Source: Archangium sp.
GTDB taxonomy: Bacteria; Myxococcota; Myxococcia; Myxococcales; Myxococcaceae
Reading direction: 5' to 3'
DNA length: 17,054 nt
Assembly (NCBI GenBank): GCA_016793585.1
Contig: JAEUJR010000979.1
Span: forward strand, 1-17,054
Made by a program: the position numbers and the translations under genes. Under the pieces are notes generated by a model. That model was not told the origin of the DNA. It saw only the letters and a list, made by a program, of their open reading frames with translations, and made no database searches. The first letter of the stretch is position 1; every line of letters starts with the position of its first letter. This document shows positions 16,044-17,054 of the stretch, one piece after another.

Positions 16044-16048
16044 AGCGA

Positions 16049-16077
16049 TTGACCTGCGGCGCGCGGGTCGCCATGTA
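16049..16077 (+). promoter_or_regulatory. possible promoter for the TerC-family gene
   Basis: TTGACC (16049-16054) is followed after 17 bases by CATGTA (16072-16077), a weak -10. Transcription would start only a few bases before the ATG at 16090, giving an almost leaderless message, which would agree with the absence of a Shine-Dalgarno there. Read-through from the ABC-F gene, 46 bases upstream, is equally possible. Confidence 0.25.
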
Positions 16078-16089
16078 CCGCTCCGCCCC

Positions 16090-16890
16090 ATGTCTCCGTT
16101 CTCGACCGAAGCACTCGCTGCCGTCATCTCCCTCACCGCGATGGAGGTCGTGCTCGGCATCGACAACATCGTCTTCATCTCGATCGTCGCCGCCAAGCTG
16201 CCGCCCTCGCAGCGTCAGCGCATCGTGCGCATCGGCGTGCTCGCGGCGCTGGTGCTGCGCGTCGGCCTGCTCTCGACGTTGAACTGGCTGATGGGCCTCA
16301 CCACGCCCCTGTTCACCATTCTGCAGAACGAGTTCACCGGGCGAGATCTCATCCTCCTCGCGGGCGGGCTCTTCCTCATCTTCAAGGCGACGCGCGAGCT
16401 GTACGCGAAGGTCGAAGGCAAAGAAGAAGAAGACGCGGCCGCGGCCGAAGAGCTCAGCGACGAGGCCGAGCTCGTGAAGAAGGGCGAAGCCGACCCGAAG
16501 GCGCAGGCCGCCAGGCGCAAGGGAATCACCTCGGTGATCCTCCAGATCCTCGCGATCGATCTGATCTTCTCGCTCGACTCCATCATCACCGCCGTCGGCA
16601 TGGCCCAGGCGCTGTGGGTGATGATCACCGCGATGGTGATCGCCGTGCTCACGATGATGATGTTCGCCAACGCCGTCGGCGGCTTCGTCGAGCGTCACCC
16701 CTCGGTGAAGGTGCTCGCGCTCTCGTTCCTGCTGATGATCGGCACCATGCTCGTCGCCGATGGGCTCGGCACGCACGTGCCCAAGGGCTACGTCTATTTC
16801 GCGATGGCCTTCTCGCTCTCAGTCGAACTGCTCAACCTTCGTCGCGCGACGAAGGAAGGCGAGGGGCACGAGAAGAAGAAGCCCGCCTGA
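16090..16890 (+). CDS. TerC-family integral membrane protein
   Basis: The 266-residue membrane protein has about seven hydrophobic segments and the TerC family signatures. LTAMEVVLGIDN (15-26) carries conserved Glu19 and Asp25 in the first helix. QILAIDLIFSLDS carries Asp157 and Asp163 in a later helix. The C-terminal block is HVPKGYVYFAMAFSLSVE. These acidic residues in membrane helices are thought to bind divalent metal; relatives have been linked to manganese export during exoenzyme metalation and to tellurite resistance, but no other ter gene is present here, so a metal-homeostasis role is more likely than tellurite resistance. The cytoplasmic loop around residues 110-145 is unusually charged and Glu/Lys/Ala-rich (GKEEEDAAAAEELSDEAE). 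Start: ATG without a clear Shine-Dalgarno. Confidence 0.93.
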   Translation: MSPFSTEALAAVISLTAMEVVLGIDNIVFISIVAAKLPPSQRQRIVRIGVLAALVLRVGLLSTLNWLMGLTTPLFTILQNEFTGRDLILLAGGLFLIFKATRELYAKVEGKEEEDAAAAEELSDEAELVKKGEADPKAQAARRKGITSVILQILAIDLIFSLDSIITAVGMAQALWVMITAMVIAVLTMMMFANAVGGFVERHPSVKVLALSFLLMIGTMLVADGLGTHVPKGYVYFAMAFSLSVELLNLRRATKEGEGHEKKKPA

Positions 16891-16959
16891 AGACGGAGGT
16901 GGAAAGGCCCATTCCCTTCAGGTAGAGGCCGCGTCACGGCGCGCTCGCGCGTCGGTCAC

Positions 16960-16964
16960 GGAGG
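16960..16964 (+). promoter_or_regulatory. Shine-Dalgarno GGAGG deciding a TTG start
   Basis: GGAGG followed by a 7-nt spacer points to TTG at 16972-16974 as the start of the last gene. No ATG or GTG in this frame lies between the site and the coding region. A 7-base direct repeat, GTCACGG (16933-16939 and 16955-16961), flanks the stretch just upstream; its meaning is unknown. Confidence 0.65.
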
Positions 16965-16971
16965 AAGTCTT

Positions 16972-17054
16972 TTGCGGGAAAAACTGCTGGCGCTCGCGGC
17001 ACTCCAGAAGGTCGACACCGAGGTCGCGGCCCTCAAGAAGAACGCCGACGGGTA
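16972..17054 (+). CDS. zinc-ribbon coiled-coil protein (DUF164/zf-RING_7 type), N-terminal fragment
   Basis: The gene runs off the right edge, so only 27 codons are visible: a TTG start, then REKLLALAALQKVDTEVAAL and a KKNADG segment. The pattern leader-L..L..LQ.VD.E...L is typical of the N-terminal coiled coil of bacterial proteins that end in a C4 zinc ribbon (zf-RING_7, formerly DUF164), some of which act as nucleic-acid-associated or ribosome-associated factors. The zinc ribbon itself lies beyond the window, so the family call rests on the first helix only. A GGAGG site 7 nt upstream supports the TTG start. Confidence 0.6.
   Translation, partial: MREKLLALAALQKVDTEVAALKKNADG

Noticed and set aside
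16090..16890. Tellurite-resistance operon
   Set aside because: Only the TerC-family gene is present, with no terA, terB, terD, terE or terZ homologue nearby, so the family name should not be read as a function here.

Overview
This is a GC-rich window (roughly two thirds or more G+C by eye, with strong G/C at codon third positions). It carries Cys- and Gly-rich MopE/Kazal-type lipoproteins, Sel1 repeats, proline-linker outer-membrane proteins and a tocopherol-cyclase-like gene. That combination points to a myxobacterium or another member of Myxococcota (former Deltaproteobacteria); this is an inference from gene style, not from a marker gene. I see no rRNA, tRNA, CRISPR array, insertion sequence or phage gene. 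Coding density is very high and no gene-free stretch exceeds about 170 bases.

Layout. (1) 2-877: the tail of a Sel1-repeat protein meets, stop codon to stop codon, a secreted barrel-like protein on the other strand. (2) 1045-1799: a small heat-shock protein and a DUF2389-like Trp-rich protein converge on one shared hairpin terminator. (3) 1910-6869: three overlapping + strand genes (ABC permease/ATPase-like, HlyD-like adaptor, TolC-like outer-membrane factor) form a complete tripartite exporter layout. The ABC protein has lost nearly every ATPase motif. (4) 6870-7532: a lipoprotein full of Asp-Arg-Arg repeats. (5) 7583-12836: an RNA-repair island. On the - strand lie an RNA ligase, a P-loop polynucleotide-kinase-like protein overlapping it by 4 nt and, 12 nt later, a tocopherol-cyclase-like gene. 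Divergent from them on the + strand is one very large fusion: MJ1316 RNA-end recognition, endonuclease/exonuclease/phosphatase, 2H phosphoesterase and eukaryotic-type poly(A) polymerase. (6) 12837-13994: a Cys-rich lipoprotein. (7) 14130-17054: housekeeping-type genes, namely an ABC-F ATPase (Uup type), a TerC-family membrane protein and the start of a zinc-ribbon coiled-coil protein.

How the genes work together. The RNA-repair genes cover most steps needed to mend cleaved RNA: end recognition, cyclic-phosphate or phosphodiester processing, 3' nucleotide addition, 5' phosphorylation and sealing. The exporter genes would span both membranes, but the visible ATPase domain looks unable to bind or hydrolyse ATP, so energy or a partner subunit must come from elsewhere, or the complex does something other than classical export. 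These two blocks are the most interesting parts of the window. A third oddity is that three of the four convergent gene junctions have directly abutting stop codons forming the palindrome TGATCA.
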